Below are positions 44,843-53,465 of a stretch of 64,000 nucleotides of DNA, piece after piece (position 1 is the stretch's first letter; each line of letters starts with the position of its first letter). The stretch comes from Klebsiella oxytoca NBRC 105695. Lineage in GTDB: Bacteria > Pseudomonadota > Gammaproteobacteria > Enterobacterales > Enterobacteriaceae. Below the pieces are notes generated by a model. It was not told where the DNA came from and made no database searches. It saw nothing but the letters and a program-made list of their open reading frames with translations. The stretch is from positions 186,001-250,000 of the forward strand of contig NZ_BCZK01000001.1 of the NCBI RefSeq assembly GCF_001598695.1. The letters are read 5' to 3'. Position numbers and translations under genes: made by a program.

Positions 44843-45336
44843 ATCACATATAAGCTGAGTGGCTGCAATAAACAGTGGTCTCTCAGTTCTAGTCTGAATG
44901 AGATTGTTAATCTCAAACCTTTTGTGTTAGATAATTTCTTCGGCATTATTTACTATGAGGTTTGTATGTTAAAAATATGGCCTATCTTTTGATAACGAGG
45001 GATGAATTCTTCTAAAAGGTGGCCATGTGGTACAGTTCTATTGAAATATACGATTTCGATGAAAAACTTTAAGAGTTTATGCTAAATTATAGGGTGAAGC
45101 CATTGAATGGTAAGCAACTGTACGTGAAACAAAAATCCGGGCTGGTTGGCGCTATCTTGCATAATCTGTTCATTATCCCTGGTGGCGAGCAGCCATCATG
45201 GTAAACGATTTGCCGGGCCATCAGAAGGGTATCGGCCTTACCTGACACCGCCAGTGTCATATTTTCTTGCAATTAAACCCTGATATGAAACGAGAAGTTC
45301 CGTAAAAAGGACGGCGAATCTGTCAATTTAGAGGAT
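44843..45336. other. Intergenic stretch before dacD
   Basis: About 490 AT-rich bases. Only short frames occur (61 codons on the minus strand at 45087-45272, 36 codons on the plus strand near 45093), neither supported. It marks the right edge of the low-GC insertion. Confidence 0.6.
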
Positions 45337-46509
45337 ATGCCGTTGAAAGGCCGTTTGTTTATTGCTGTATCTTTGCTCGCTGCGAGCGTTTCCTGCGCAT
45401 TTGCCGCCAATGAATTTCCCGTCAACGTGACGCCGCCTTCCATTCAGGCCGGTTCCTGGGTGCTGATGGATTACACCACCGGCCAGGTCCTTACCGCCGG
45501 TAACGAGCATCAGCAGCGCAATCCCGCCAGCCTGACCAAACTGATGACCGGCTATGTGGTCGATCGCGCCATCGACAGCCACCGCATCACCTTTGACGAC
45601 ATCGTCACCGTCGGTAAAGACGCCTGGGCGCAGGGCAATCCGGTCTTTAAGGGATCTTCCCTGATGTTTCTTAAGCCCGGCGATCGGGTTAGCGTACGCG
45701 ACTTGAGCCGCGGGCTCATCGTTGACTCCGGCAACGATGCCTGCGTGGCGCTGGCGGATTATGTTGCCGGCGGCCAGCCGCAGTTTGTCGCGCTGATGAA
45801 CAGCTATGTGGACAAACTGCATTTACAGGATACCCATTTTGAAACCGTTCACGGCCTCGACGCGCCGGGGCAGCATAGCTCAGCCTACGATCTGGCGGTA
45901 CTCTCGCGGGCGATTATTCACGGCGAGCCGGACGTTTATCATATGTACAGCCAGAAGAGTCTGACGTGGAACGGCATTACCCAGCAGAACCGCAATGGTC
46001 TGCTGTGGGATAAAACTATGAACGTTGATGGTCTGAAAACCGGCCATACCTCCGGCGCCGGCTTCAATCTGATTGCCTCCGCGGTGGACGGCCAGCGCCG
46101 GCTGATTGCGGTAGTCATGGGGGCCGACAGCCCGAAAGGGCGTGAACAGCAGGCGGCGAAGCTGCTGCACTGGGGCCAGCAAAACTTCGATACCGTCCAG
46201 GTCCTGCAGGACGGCAAGCAGGTCGGCGTTGAGCGTATCTGGTATGGCGATAAAGAGCAGATTAGGCTGGGGACCGATCAGGACTTCTGGTTAGCGCTGC
46301 CGAAATCGGAAGTCTCGCGCATTAAGGCGAAATATGTGCTGGATAAAAAAGTGCTGGAAGCGCCGATTGCCGCCCACCAGCGGGTCGGTGAAATCTCTCT
46401 TTATGATGGCGATAAAGTCGTTGCCCACTGGCCGCTGGTGACGCTGGAAAGCGTCGGCAAGGGCGGCATGCTGTCGCGCTTTAGCGATTATCTGCATCAA
46501 AAACTGTAA
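45337..46509 (+). CDS. dacD: D-alanyl-D-alanine carboxypeptidase (PBP6b)
   Basis: 390 residues, low-molecular-mass penicillin-binding protein. A signal peptide ends near ASVSCAFA; the catalytic motifs are SLTK in NPASLTKLMTGY, SGN in VDSGNDACVAL, and KTG in DGLKTGHTSGAG. The C-terminal amphipathic helix (MLSRFSDYLHQKL) anchors it to the outer face of the inner membrane. It trims the terminal D-Ala from peptidoglycan pentapeptides. The ATG at 45337 is very close to GAGG; the TTG at 45343, two codons in, has better spacing. Confidence 0.96.
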   Translation: MPLKGRLFIAVSLLAASVSCAFAANEFPVNVTPPSIQAGSWVLMDYTTGQVLTAGNEHQQRNPASLTKLMTGYVVDRAIDSHRITFDDIVTVGKDAWAQGNPVFKGSSLMFLKPGDRVSVRDLSRGLIVDSGNDACVALADYVAGGQPQFVALMNSYVDKLHLQDTHFETVHGLDAPGQHSSAYDLAVLSRAIIHGEPDVYHMYSQKSLTWNGITQQNRNGLLWDKTMNVDGLKTGHTSGAGFNLIASAVDGQRRLIAVVMGADSPKGREQQAAKLLHWGQQNFDTVQVLQDGKQVGVERIWYGDKEQIRLGTDQDFWLALPKSEVSRIKAKYVLDKKVLEAPIAAHQRVGEISLYDGDKVVAHWPLVTLESVGKGGMLSRFSDYLHQKL

Positions 46510-46517
46510 CTTCTCCG

Positions 46518-46535
46518 CCGCTCCGCCCGGAGCGG
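46518..46535 (+). terminator. Hairpin after dacD
   Basis: Perfect 7-bp stem (46518-46524 with 46529-46535) eight bases after the stop; no T-run. Confidence 0.4.
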
Positions 46536-46662
46536 CATCTCGTAGCTGTTTGATTATTATGCTGCTTCGGTTGGCGCTTTGTTTAGTGTCCATCCCTTAC
46601 CTTACCCGGTCACCATTCAGGAAATCCCCTGGCGCTTGTGCGCCCAAAATGGAGCTGGGAAG

Positions 46663-48099
46663 ATGAAATACTTTGCGCGTAGTGCGCTTTCTCTGGGACT
46701 TTTCGCCGTTTTTAGCACCTCTGGTTTTGCCTCTGGCCTTGTTCTGGCCGATAACGAATTCCGCAATGATTTAGCCTGGTTATCCGACCGCGGAACCCTC
46801 TCTTTAAGTTTGTCCACCTGGCCTTTGAGCGAAGAAGAGATTAACCGTGCGCTGGCCAATTCCCATCCGACAACATCCGCCGAGCGGGTGGTTCTGAGTC
46901 GGGTAAATCAGCGTTTAAGGGCGCTCAAAGCCGACGTGCGCGTTACCGGTTACAGTTCCACTGATAAGCCGGGAACTCCGCAGGGGTTTGCCCAGTCTTA
47001 TCCTGCTGACCAGTCGCTTTCTCTCGCCCTGAACAACAGCGGTGAATGGTGGGATCTGCATCTACAGGGCAATGTTGAAGGCGACAAACGCATCGACAAC
47101 GGCTCCAGCGTAAACGCCAACGGCGCATACGGCGCGGTAAAACTGTGGAACCAGTGGCTGGCGTTCGGGCAAATCCCGCAGTGGTGGGGACCGGGTTATG
47201 AAGGGAGTTTGATTCGCTCCGATGCCGCGCGTCCCATGACCGGTTTTCTGCTGCAGCGTGCAGAACAGCGGGCGCCGGAAACCTCATGGCTAAGCTGGAT
47301 TGGCCCGTGGCAGTATCAACTTTCCGCCAGCCAGATGAACCAGTACGCCGCCGTACCGCATACCAAAATCTTCGGCGGTCGCCTGACGTTTTCGCCCATC
47401 TCCTCGCTGGAACTGGGCGCTTCGCGCGTTATGCAGTGGGGCGGCGAAGGGCGACCTTCATCATTCAGCAGCTTCTGGGACGGCCTGACCGGCAATGATA
47501 ACACCGGTGAATCGGCCGACGATCCCGGCAATCAGCTGGCCGGTTTTGATTTCAAGCTGAAGCTGGCGCCAACCTTGGGCTGGCCGGTGAGCATTTACGG
47601 CCAGATGATCGGCGAGGATGAAGCCGGATACTTGCCCTCGGCGCACCTCTACCTTGGCGGCGTGGAAGGGCACCATCAGTGGAACAGCAATGCGGTTAAC
47701 TGGTATCTGGAAGCCCACGATACCCGCTCGAATATGGGACGCACCAACTATATCTATAACCACTTTATCTATAAAGATGGCTACTATCAGCAGGGCTACC
47801 CGCTGGGCGATGCGATGGGCGGCGATGGACGCCTGTATGCCGGTAAGGTGGAGCTGGTCACCGAAGAAAATCAGCGCTGGAGCGCGCGCCTGGTCTACGC
47901 GGAAGTCAATCCGAAGAACCAACGAATCAATAAAGCCTTCCCGCACGCCGACACGCTGAAGGGCGTACAGCTGGGCTGGAGCGGCGATGTCATGCCGACG
48001 GTTCGCCTGAATACCTCCATGTGGTACACCGATGCAAACCACAGCGCCAGCGACGATGTTGGGGCCAGCATCGGCATTGAACTGCCGTTCAGTTTATAA
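46663..48099 (+). CDS. Second Wzi-family outer-membrane protein
   Basis: 478 residues. A signal peptide (MKYFARSALSLGLFAVFSTS, cleavage near FAS) is followed by the beta-barrel and the Wzi core: LADNEFRNDLAWLSDRG, WWGPGYEGSLIRSDAARPMT, QRAEQRAPETSWLSW, YYQQGYPLGDAMGGDG and a C-terminal F residue. The match to Klebsiella capsule Wzi runs over the whole length, at clearly less than identity. Wzi is a lectin that holds capsule polymer on the cell surface and is normally encoded near galF at the other end of the capsule locus; this copy lies alone after dacD. I start at the ATG at 46663 with GGAG upstream. Confidence 0.9.
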   Translation: MKYFARSALSLGLFAVFSTSGFASGLVLADNEFRNDLAWLSDRGTLSLSLSTWPLSEEEINRALANSHPTTSAERVVLSRVNQRLRALKADVRVTGYSSTDKPGTPQGFAQSYPADQSLSLALNNSGEWWDLHLQGNVEGDKRIDNGSSVNANGAYGAVKLWNQWLAFGQIPQWWGPGYEGSLIRSDAARPMTGFLLQRAEQRAPETSWLSWIGPWQYQLSASQMNQYAAVPHTKIFGGRLTFSPISSLELGASRVMQWGGEGRPSSFSSFWDGLTGNDNTGESADDPGNQLAGFDFKLKLAPTLGWPVSIYGQMIGEDEAGYLPSAHLYLGGVEGHHQWNSNAVNWYLEAHDTRSNMGRTNYIYNHFIYKDGYYQQGYPLGDAMGGDGRLYAGKVELVTEENQRWSARLVYAEVNPKNQRINKAFPHADTLKGVQLGWSGDVMPTVRLNTSMWYTDANHSASDDVGASIGIELPFSL

Positions 48100-48183
48100 C
48101 CCGCAGGTGGCGTTTTTTTAATCTTCTTGCCGCGCGGATTTGTGAATTACCGCACATACTATGGGTGATTGTACTGTTAGATT

Positions 48184-48203
48184 TTATGTATATACATACA
48201 GTA
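48184..48203. promoter_or_regulatory. LexA (SOS) box of sbmC
   Basis: TTATGTATATACATACAGTA matches 17 of 20 positions of TACTGTATATATATACAGTA; the left half has ATGT in place of CTGT. It is 22 bases before the sbmC start. E. coli sbmC is SOS-regulated. Confidence 0.85.
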
Positions 48204-48225
48204 TTTTATCAACAGTGGAGGCAAC

Positions 48226-48699
48226 ATGGACTATAACGTTAAATCCGTAGGCAAGAAGAAAATTGCCGGTTTTCATCTGGTCGGCCCCTGGGAACAGACG
48301 GTTAAACAGGGGTTTGAACAGCTGATGATGTGGGTCGACAACAGCCAGGTTCCGGCGCAGGAGTGGGTGGCCGTTTACTACGACAATCCAGACGAAGTCC
48401 CGGCGGAAAAGCTGCGCTGCGACACCGCCGTCACGGTGGCGGAAGACTATCAGATCCCTGAAGGAAGTGAAGGCGTGATGATGACCGAAATCGCCGGCGG
48501 CGAGTATGCCGTTGCCCGCGCCAGAGTCGAGAATTTCGATTTTGCGACTCCGTGGTATCAGTTCTTCGAAAGTCTGATGCAAAGCACAGAGCATCAGATG
48601 GCGATGAAGCCCTGTTTTGAAGTCTACCTTAACGATGGTAACCAGGACGGCTACTGGGACATTGATATGTATATCGCGGTTGAACCCGTAGTGAAGTGA
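48226..48699 (+). CDS. sbmC: DNA gyrase inhibitor SbmC (GyrI)
   Basis: 157 residues, same length as in E. coli. GyrI-like fold with [40 protein letters not shown] and the C-terminal [20 protein letters not shown]. It binds gyrase, protecting cells from gyrase poisons such as microcin B17. GTGGAGG is the ribosome site; a LexA box overlaps the promoter. Confidence 0.96.
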   Translation: MDYNVKSVGKKKIAGFHLVGPWEQTVKQGFEQLMMWVDNSQVPAQEWVAVYYDNPDEVPAEKLRCDTAVTVAEDYQIPEGSEGVMMTEIAGGEYAVARARVENFDFATPWYQFFESLMQSTEHQMAMKPCFEVYLNDGNQDGYWDIDMYIAVEPVVK

Positions 48700-48795
48700 A
48701 CTTATCCCTTTAATTGACAAGGTTTCTTTCATTCGCGTGATGCTTGCGGCGAAAAAGCAGTTACAATTGCCCTTTTCGTTGTGTCGGAGTCGGTT

Positions 48796-49854
48796 GTGCG
48801 CGCGGATAAATCACTTAAGCCATTTGAAATTCGGCTGTATCGCCATTACCGCATCGTCCATGGCGTGCGAATAGCATTGGCCTTTGTGCTCACCTTTGTG
48901 CTGGTGCGCCTGCTTAACGTGCCGGAAGGTACCTGGCCTCTCATCACCCTGGTGGTGGTGATGGGGCCTATCTCCTTCTGGGGAAACGTCGTCCCGCGCG
49001 CGTTTGAGCGTATCGGCGGCACGATCCTCGGCTCGGCGCTCGGGCTGGTGGCGCTCAAGCTGGAACTTATCTCTCTGCCCATTATGCTGCTGTGGTGCGC
49101 GGTGGCGATGTTCCTCTGCGGCTGGCTGGCGTTGGGTAAAAAGCCCTACCAGGCGCTGTTGATCGGCATCACGCTGGCGGTGGTGGTCGGCGCGCCGCCG
49201 GGCGATATGACGACCGCGCTATGGCGAAGCGGCGACGTTATCTTTGGCTCCCTGCTGGCTATGCTGTTTACCGGTATCTGGCCGCAGCGGGCTTTCCTGC
49301 ACTGGCGCATCCAGATGGCCAGCTACGTCACCGCCTTCAACCGTCTGTATCAGGCGGGTTTCTCGCCGAACCTCGTCGAGCGTCCGCGTCTGGAAAAGCA
49401 TATGCAGAAGGTGCTTAACGATGTGGTCAAAATGCGCGGATTAATTACGCCCGCCAGCAAAGAGACGCATATCCAGAAGGCCATCTTTGAAGCGATCCAG
49501 ACCGTTAGCCGTAATCTGGTGTGCATGCTGGAGCTGCAAATCAACGCCTACTGGGCATCGCGTCCCGGCCATTTTGTTATGCTGAATGCCCATACGCTGC
49601 GCGAAACGCAGCAAATGACCCAGCAGACGTTGCTGACTATCGCCCATGCATTGTATGAGGGCAATCCACAGCCGATTCTTGCTAACAATGAAAAGCTCAA
49701 CGAAATTGTGGCCGAGCTGCGCCAGCTCATCAAAGAGCAGCAGGACGACAATTTCTCTGAAACGCCAATCCATGGTTATGTCTGGCTAACCATTGAACTG
49801 GCCCGGCAGCTTGAGCTGCTGTCGCATTTAATCTGCCGGGCGTTGCGTAAATAA
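48796..49854 (+). CDS. yeeA: FUSC-family inner-membrane protein YeeA
   Basis: 352 residues if started at the GTG at 48796, which equals the E. coli length and gives VRADKSLKPFEIRLYRHYR; GGAG lies six bases before. An upstream GTG at 48781 is possible but weaker. Five or six N-terminal helices (VVVMGPISFWGNVVPRAFER between them) and a long cytoplasmic C-terminal part define the aromatic acid exporter/FUSC family. Substrate unknown. Confidence 0.9.
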   Translation: MRADKSLKPFEIRLYRHYRIVHGVRIALAFVLTFVLVRLLNVPEGTWPLITLVVVMGPISFWGNVVPRAFERIGGTILGSALGLVALKLELISLPIMLLWCAVAMFLCGWLALGKKPYQALLIGITLAVVVGAPPGDMTTALWRSGDVIFGSLLAMLFTGIWPQRAFLHWRIQMASYVTAFNRLYQAGFSPNLVERPRLEKHMQKVLNDVVKMRGLITPASKETHIQKAIFEAIQTVSRNLVCMLELQINAYWASRPGHFVMLNAHTLRETQQMTQQTLLTIAHALYEGNPQPILANNEKLNEIVAELRQLIKEQQDDNFSETPIHGYVWLTIELARQLELLSHLICRALRK

Positions 49855-50022
49855 AGACCAGATACGCGCGGTTTGCCCATCGCTTGCTTCGATTCAGCAG
49901 CGTTTAGGGTTATGATAAAGGCAAAGGAAAAAACATTGTCATCAGCGGCTGCTAACAGTTATGTTAGCCCTATGTAGCAGTCGCTTTAGCGAATCCGAAT
50001 CTCAAATATTAGGGGTGTAAAA

Positions 50023-50358
50023 ATGGAAACAACTAAGCCTTCTTTCCAGGACGTACTGGAGTTTGTTCGCCTGTATCGTCGTAAGAATAAACTGCAGCGT
50101 GAAATTCAGGACGTTGAGAAAAAGATCCGTGATAACCAGAAGCGCGTACTGCTGCTGGACAACCTGAGCGACTACATCAAGCCGGGCATGAGCGTTGAAG
50201 CTATCCAGGGCATCATTGCCAGCATGAAGAGCGATTACGAAGATCGCGTTGACGACTACATCATTAAAAACGCCGAGATCTCCAAAGAACGTCGCGATAT
50301 CTCTAAAAAGCTGAAAGCAATGGGCGAAGCGAAAGTAGAAGATAAATCTGCCGAGTAA
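50023..50358 (+). CDS. tmaR: Pole-localizing regulator of PTS sugar uptake, TmaR
   Basis: 111 residues, highly charged coiled coil ([39 protein letters not shown]). Near-identical to E. coli YeeX/TmaR, which clusters at one cell pole and sequesters enzyme I of the PTS. Own promoter region of 168 bases; AGGGGTG ribosome site. Confidence 0.95.
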   Translation: METTKPSFQDVLEFVRLYRRKNKLQREIQDVEKKIRDNQKRVLLLDNLSDYIKPGMSVEAIQGIIASMKSDYEDRVDDYIIKNAEISKERRDISKKLKAMGEAKVEDKSAE

Positions 50359-50371
50359 TCTCGTTTGCGTG

Positions 50372-50395
50372 CTCCGGCGGCTCTCGCTGCCGGAG
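50372..50395 (+). terminator. Hairpin after tmaR
   Basis: CTCCGGC (50372-50378) with GCCGGAG (50389-50395), followed by a T/C-rich tail, 13 bases after the stop. Confidence 0.6.
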
Positions 50396-50546
50396 TGATT
50401 CCTCCTCTTGCGTCATCTCGCATTCCTTAGCAAAACAGCCTCTGTAACGCTGAACCTTTCCCCAGGAATTTGGTATACTTCCGCCGTAAACATATTGATA
50501 TCGGAAGGTTTTATCTCATGCTGTCCCTGCAACAGGTGCCGCCGCG

Positions 50547-50774
50547 ATGATACTGATGACCGGCGACGCGCTTAGCGGCCTACGCCGTGATGCCCAATCT
50601 CTACTCAACTCTTTCGTTTCGGCGATCTATATCGCTACCTCCCGGATATCCGATAACCAAATAGCTGCACGCATTCAACATCACCGCGATACCCGGCTGG
50701 CTCACTGGCGGCTGGAAGAGCGTCCACGCAGCAGCTACGCAGATAAGTCAGGTTACGGTCGGCGGCGGCGGTGA
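50547..50774 (+). pseudogene. cobU: Decayed cobU (adenosylcobinamide kinase)
   Basis: 75 codons remain of a family of about 180. The start MILMTGDALSGLRRDAQSLL aligns with CobU [20 protein letters not shown] but the Walker A lysine-serine is lost; YIATSRISDNQIAARIQHHR and AHWRLEERPR still match the next segment. After that the frame jumps to YADKSGYGRRRR, resembling the CobU C-terminus (ADKVWL..SG), as expected from an internal deletion of about 110 codons. It sits directly before cobS, the gene order of cobUST in E. coli. It cannot encode a working kinase. Confidence 0.75.
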
Positions 50775-50817
50775 ATAACCGCTGGTCGCAAGGTTTAACG
50801 ACAGGAGTCATCTTTCC

Positions 50818-51558
50818 ATGATTAAGTCATTTTTTGCCGCATTATCGTTTATCAGCCGCTTGCCGGTCCCGGCGCGTTTGTCTCAGGGGCTGGAAATTGA
50901 ACAATATCAACGCAGTATCGTTACTTTCCCCTTTGTTGGCCTGCTGCTGGGAGCGATCGCGGGGGTTGTCGTGATATTGCTCCAGCCCTGGTGCGGCGGC
51001 CCGCTTGCCGCGCTGCTCGGCGTGCTGGCGCTGGCGCTGTTGACCGGCGGCTTCCATCTGGATGGGCTGGCGGATACCTGTGATGGCATTTTCTCTGCCC
51101 GCCGCCGCGAGCGGATGCTGGAGATTATGCGCGACAGTCGGTTGGGCACTCACGGCGGGCTGGCGCTGATTTTTGTGCTGATTGCAAAAGTGCTGGTGGT
51201 CAGCGAGGTCACGCTGCGCGGTACGTCTGCGGTTGCCGCCCTGGCGGCCGCCTGCGCCGTGGCCCGCGGTATGGCGGTGCTGCTGATGTACCGTCAGCAC
51301 TACGCGCGCGAAGAGGGGCTGGGCAATCTGTTTATCGGTAAAATCTCGCTGCAACAGACGCTGATCGCCATGGGGATCGCTCTGGCGCTGGCGACGCTGC
51401 TGCTCGGCGTTAACGGTCTGCGCGCAGCGCTTATCACGCTGGTGCTGGTCTGGGCGCTAGGCCAGGCGCTGAAGCGTACTCTGGGCGGGCAAACCGGCGA
51501 CACTTTAGGCGCGGCGATTGAGCTCGGTGAAGTCATATTTTTGCTGGCCCTGCTGTAA
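50818..51558 (+). CDS. cobS: Adenosylcobinamide-GDP ribazoletransferase
   Basis: 246 residues, several membrane helices. [18 protein letters not shown] and the motif [35 protein letters not shown] region (shown here in part) identify CobS/CobV, which joins adenosylcobinamide-GDP with alpha-ribazole in the last step of cobalamin synthesis at the inner membrane. ACAGGAG precedes the ATG. The frame is intact although its upstream partner cobU is decayed and cobT is missing downstream, so function here would need CobU and CobT encoded elsewhere. Confidence 0.93.
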   Translation: MIKSFFAALSFISRLPVPARLSQGLEIEQYQRSIVTFPFVGLLLGAIAGVVVILLQPWCGGPLAALLGVLALALLTGGFHLDGLADTCDGIFSARRRERMLEIMRDSRLGTHGGLALIFVLIAKVLVVSEVTLRGTSAVAALAAACAVARGMAVLLMYRQHYAREEGLGNLFIGKISLQQTLIAMGIALALATLLLGVNGLRAALITLVLVWALGQALKRTLGGQTGDTLGAAIELGEVIFLLALL

Positions 51559-51566
51559 GATTTGCT

Positions 51567-52150
51567 TTCTTCCCGGTGGCGCTGCGCTGACCGGGCTACG
51601 GGTTAACAGCAGTCTGCGGACTGGTAACCCGGACAAGGCGCATCGTGCCGCCTGCGGAGGATGTGCTGAGGTGAGGGATCGGCATGATTTCTTCCCGGTG
51701 GCGCTGCGCTGACCGGGCTACGGGTTAACAGCAGTCTGCGGGCCGGTAGCCCGGACAGGCGCATCGCGCCGCCTGCGGAGGATGTGCTGAGGTGAGGGAG
51801 CGGCGTGGCTTCTTGCCGGTGGCGCTGCGCTTAGCCGGGCTACAAGTCCACCGCTGTCTGCGGACCGGTAACCCGGACAAGGCGCATCGCGCCGCCTGCG
51901 GGGAATGTGCTGAGGTGAGGGATCGGCATGATTTCTTCCCGGCTCGCGCTGCGCTTAGCCGGGCTACAAGTCCACCGCAGTCTGCGGGCAGGTAACCCGG
52001 ACAAGGCGCATCGCGCCGCCTGCGGAGGATGTGCTTAGGTGAGGGAGCGGCGTGGCTTCTTCCCGGTGGCGCTGCGCTTAGCCGGGCTACAAGTTCACCG
52101 CTGTCTGCGGACCGGTAGCCCGGACAGGCGCAGCGCGCCGCCTCCGGGAA
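51567..52150. repeat. Array of five ~122-bp extragenic repeats
   Basis: Units begin with TTCTT(C/G)CCGG at about 51567, 51689, 51810, 51933 and 52057; spacing is 121-124 bases and the last unit is truncated. Each carries GCGCTGCGCTNAGCCGGGCTAC-like REP sequence, then GTAACCCGGACAAGGCGCATCGCGCCGCCTGCG-type sequence (given in part). The unit ends alternate: GGGATCGGCATGAT (units 1, 3) and GGGAGCGGCGTGGC (units 2, 4), so the array probably grew by duplication of a two-unit block. It lies where cobT stands in E. coli. Confidence 0.85.
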
Positions 52151-52169
52151 AATTACTCAGCGCATGTGC

Positions 52170-53279
52170 TTAGAGCGCTTTTTGCCATACGCTTTGCGGC
52201 AGCAGATAAACGTCTGCCGGCGCCGTCATGCCGTCGGTCACAATATGCTGGATGCCGCTGGCCATCACCGCCAGGGTGACGTCAAAGGCGTTCAGGCTAT
52301 CGCCAAAACCCGCGGTCAGGTTGAGCATTGAACCGTTCGCCATCAGATAGATCGTTTTCTGGCCCATCCGGTAAGCGTTGATATAGGGCATGACCTCTTC
52401 CTGGCTGAACTGGCGCAGGTACTCGCAATCAATCTCTTCCGCCACGTGACCCACGTTGAGGATAAACACTCCATCTTTGCATTTATCAAGCGCCTGGCTG
52501 TTAACGACTTTTTTGCCGCCGGTAGCCGTGGCCACCACGTCCGCCGAAGCTATCGCCTCCTGTAGTTCAACAACGTGCCAGCCGTCGTAGGCAGCCTGTA
52601 ATCTTCGTGCCGGGTCGATTTCCGCCACCATGACCTGGCCGCCGAAGGCCTTCGCCGCCACCGCAACCCCCTGGCCGACCAGACCATAGCCGATGACCAT
52701 TACTTTTTTCTCATGCAGGGTCAGGTGGGTCGTCTGGAAGAAGGTATGCCACGCGGTCAGGCCGACCATATGACGGTTATGCAGACCTTCCTTAACCGGC
52801 AAATCATCCCAGTTAAAAATCGGATAGCCGGGCCGAATATCGCCGAGGCGGCTAACGCCAGAGCCTGTCGCTTCAAGCCCGGCGACAACATTGCCGAACT
52901 CCCCACGCTGATGCAGTAGGGTTGTTATATCCGCGCCCATTTCGCACAGATGCGTCGGCTGCCAGGCAATCGCTTTTTCCCACGATTGCTGCCAGTCGGC
53001 ATCGCTCATATCACGCCATGCGCAAGCCTCAGCGCCGCGCTCCACCAGCCAGGCGACCACATCATCCTGCACCGTGGTTGGGTTACAGGTGGTCAGGAAA
53101 ACCTTCGCCCCTTTTTCCAGAATTCCCTGCACCAGTGGGATCATTTTCATATCCAGGTGCATACAGCAGGCCAGACGAACCTGGCTGAGGTCGGGCAGGG
53201 CGGCGACCTGGCGCAGCGTACGCGGCATATTCTGGCTGGCCCATGCGATTTCTTTCTCTAATTTTATCTTGTTATTCAA
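52170..53279 (-). CDS. S-adenosylhomocysteinase-like protein, short and lacking catalytic residues
   Basis: 369 residues, against about 430-470 for true enzymes. The NAD-binding core is clear: VMVIGYGLVGQGVAVAAKAF with VAEIDPARRLQAAYDG. Aligning by eye to human AHCY, the regions around D131 (LDDGGDLT here EMGADIT) and K186/D190 (GIKRATD here TFFQTTH) have lost those residues, and the C-terminal lysine/tyrosine tail that closes over NAD is absent. Enterobacteria normally use Mtn/LuxS for SAH. It therefore probably does something other than SAH hydrolysis, perhaps on another nucleoside or thioether. It diverges from an HPP membrane protein. Confidence 0.8.
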   Translation of the reverse strand: MNNKIKLEKEIAWASQNMPRTLRQVAALPDLSQVRLACCMHLDMKMIPLVQGILEKGAKVFLTTCNPTTVQDDVVAWLVERGAEACAWRDMSDADWQQSWEKAIAWQPTHLCEMGADITTLLHQRGEFGNVVAGLEATGSGVSRLGDIRPGYPIFNWDDLPVKEGLHNRHMVGLTAWHTFFQTTHLTLHEKKVMVIGYGLVGQGVAVAAKAFGGQVMVAEIDPARRLQAAYDGWHVVELQEAIASADVVATATGGKKVVNSQALDKCKDGVFILNVGHVAEEIDCEYLRQFSQEEVMPYINAYRMGQKTIYLMANGSMLNLTAGFGDSLNAFDVTLAVMASGIQHIVTDGMTAPADVYLLPQSVWQKAL

Positions 53280-53465
53280 CGTATTTGACCTTCAATCCAT
53301 AGAGTACTGATACCCAGACGTGAGGGCGATTTTAGCGTAGCGCGCGCCTTTTTTACATTCACAAAATGAATAACGAAAAGCCACGATAAAGGCGTGGTTG
53401 TTAAAACAAGGTTAAAAAAAGAAAATGAAACATAAGTTCTTAATATGATGTAAGCGAGCTGCACA

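Noticed and set aside
45087-45272. 61-codon minus-strand frame before dacD
   Set aside because: Starts at TTG without a ribosome site; no family recognised.
51567-52150. The repeat array considered as a CRISPR
   Set aside because: Repeats are about 122 bp, contiguous, without short repeats and unique spacers, and no cas genes are present.
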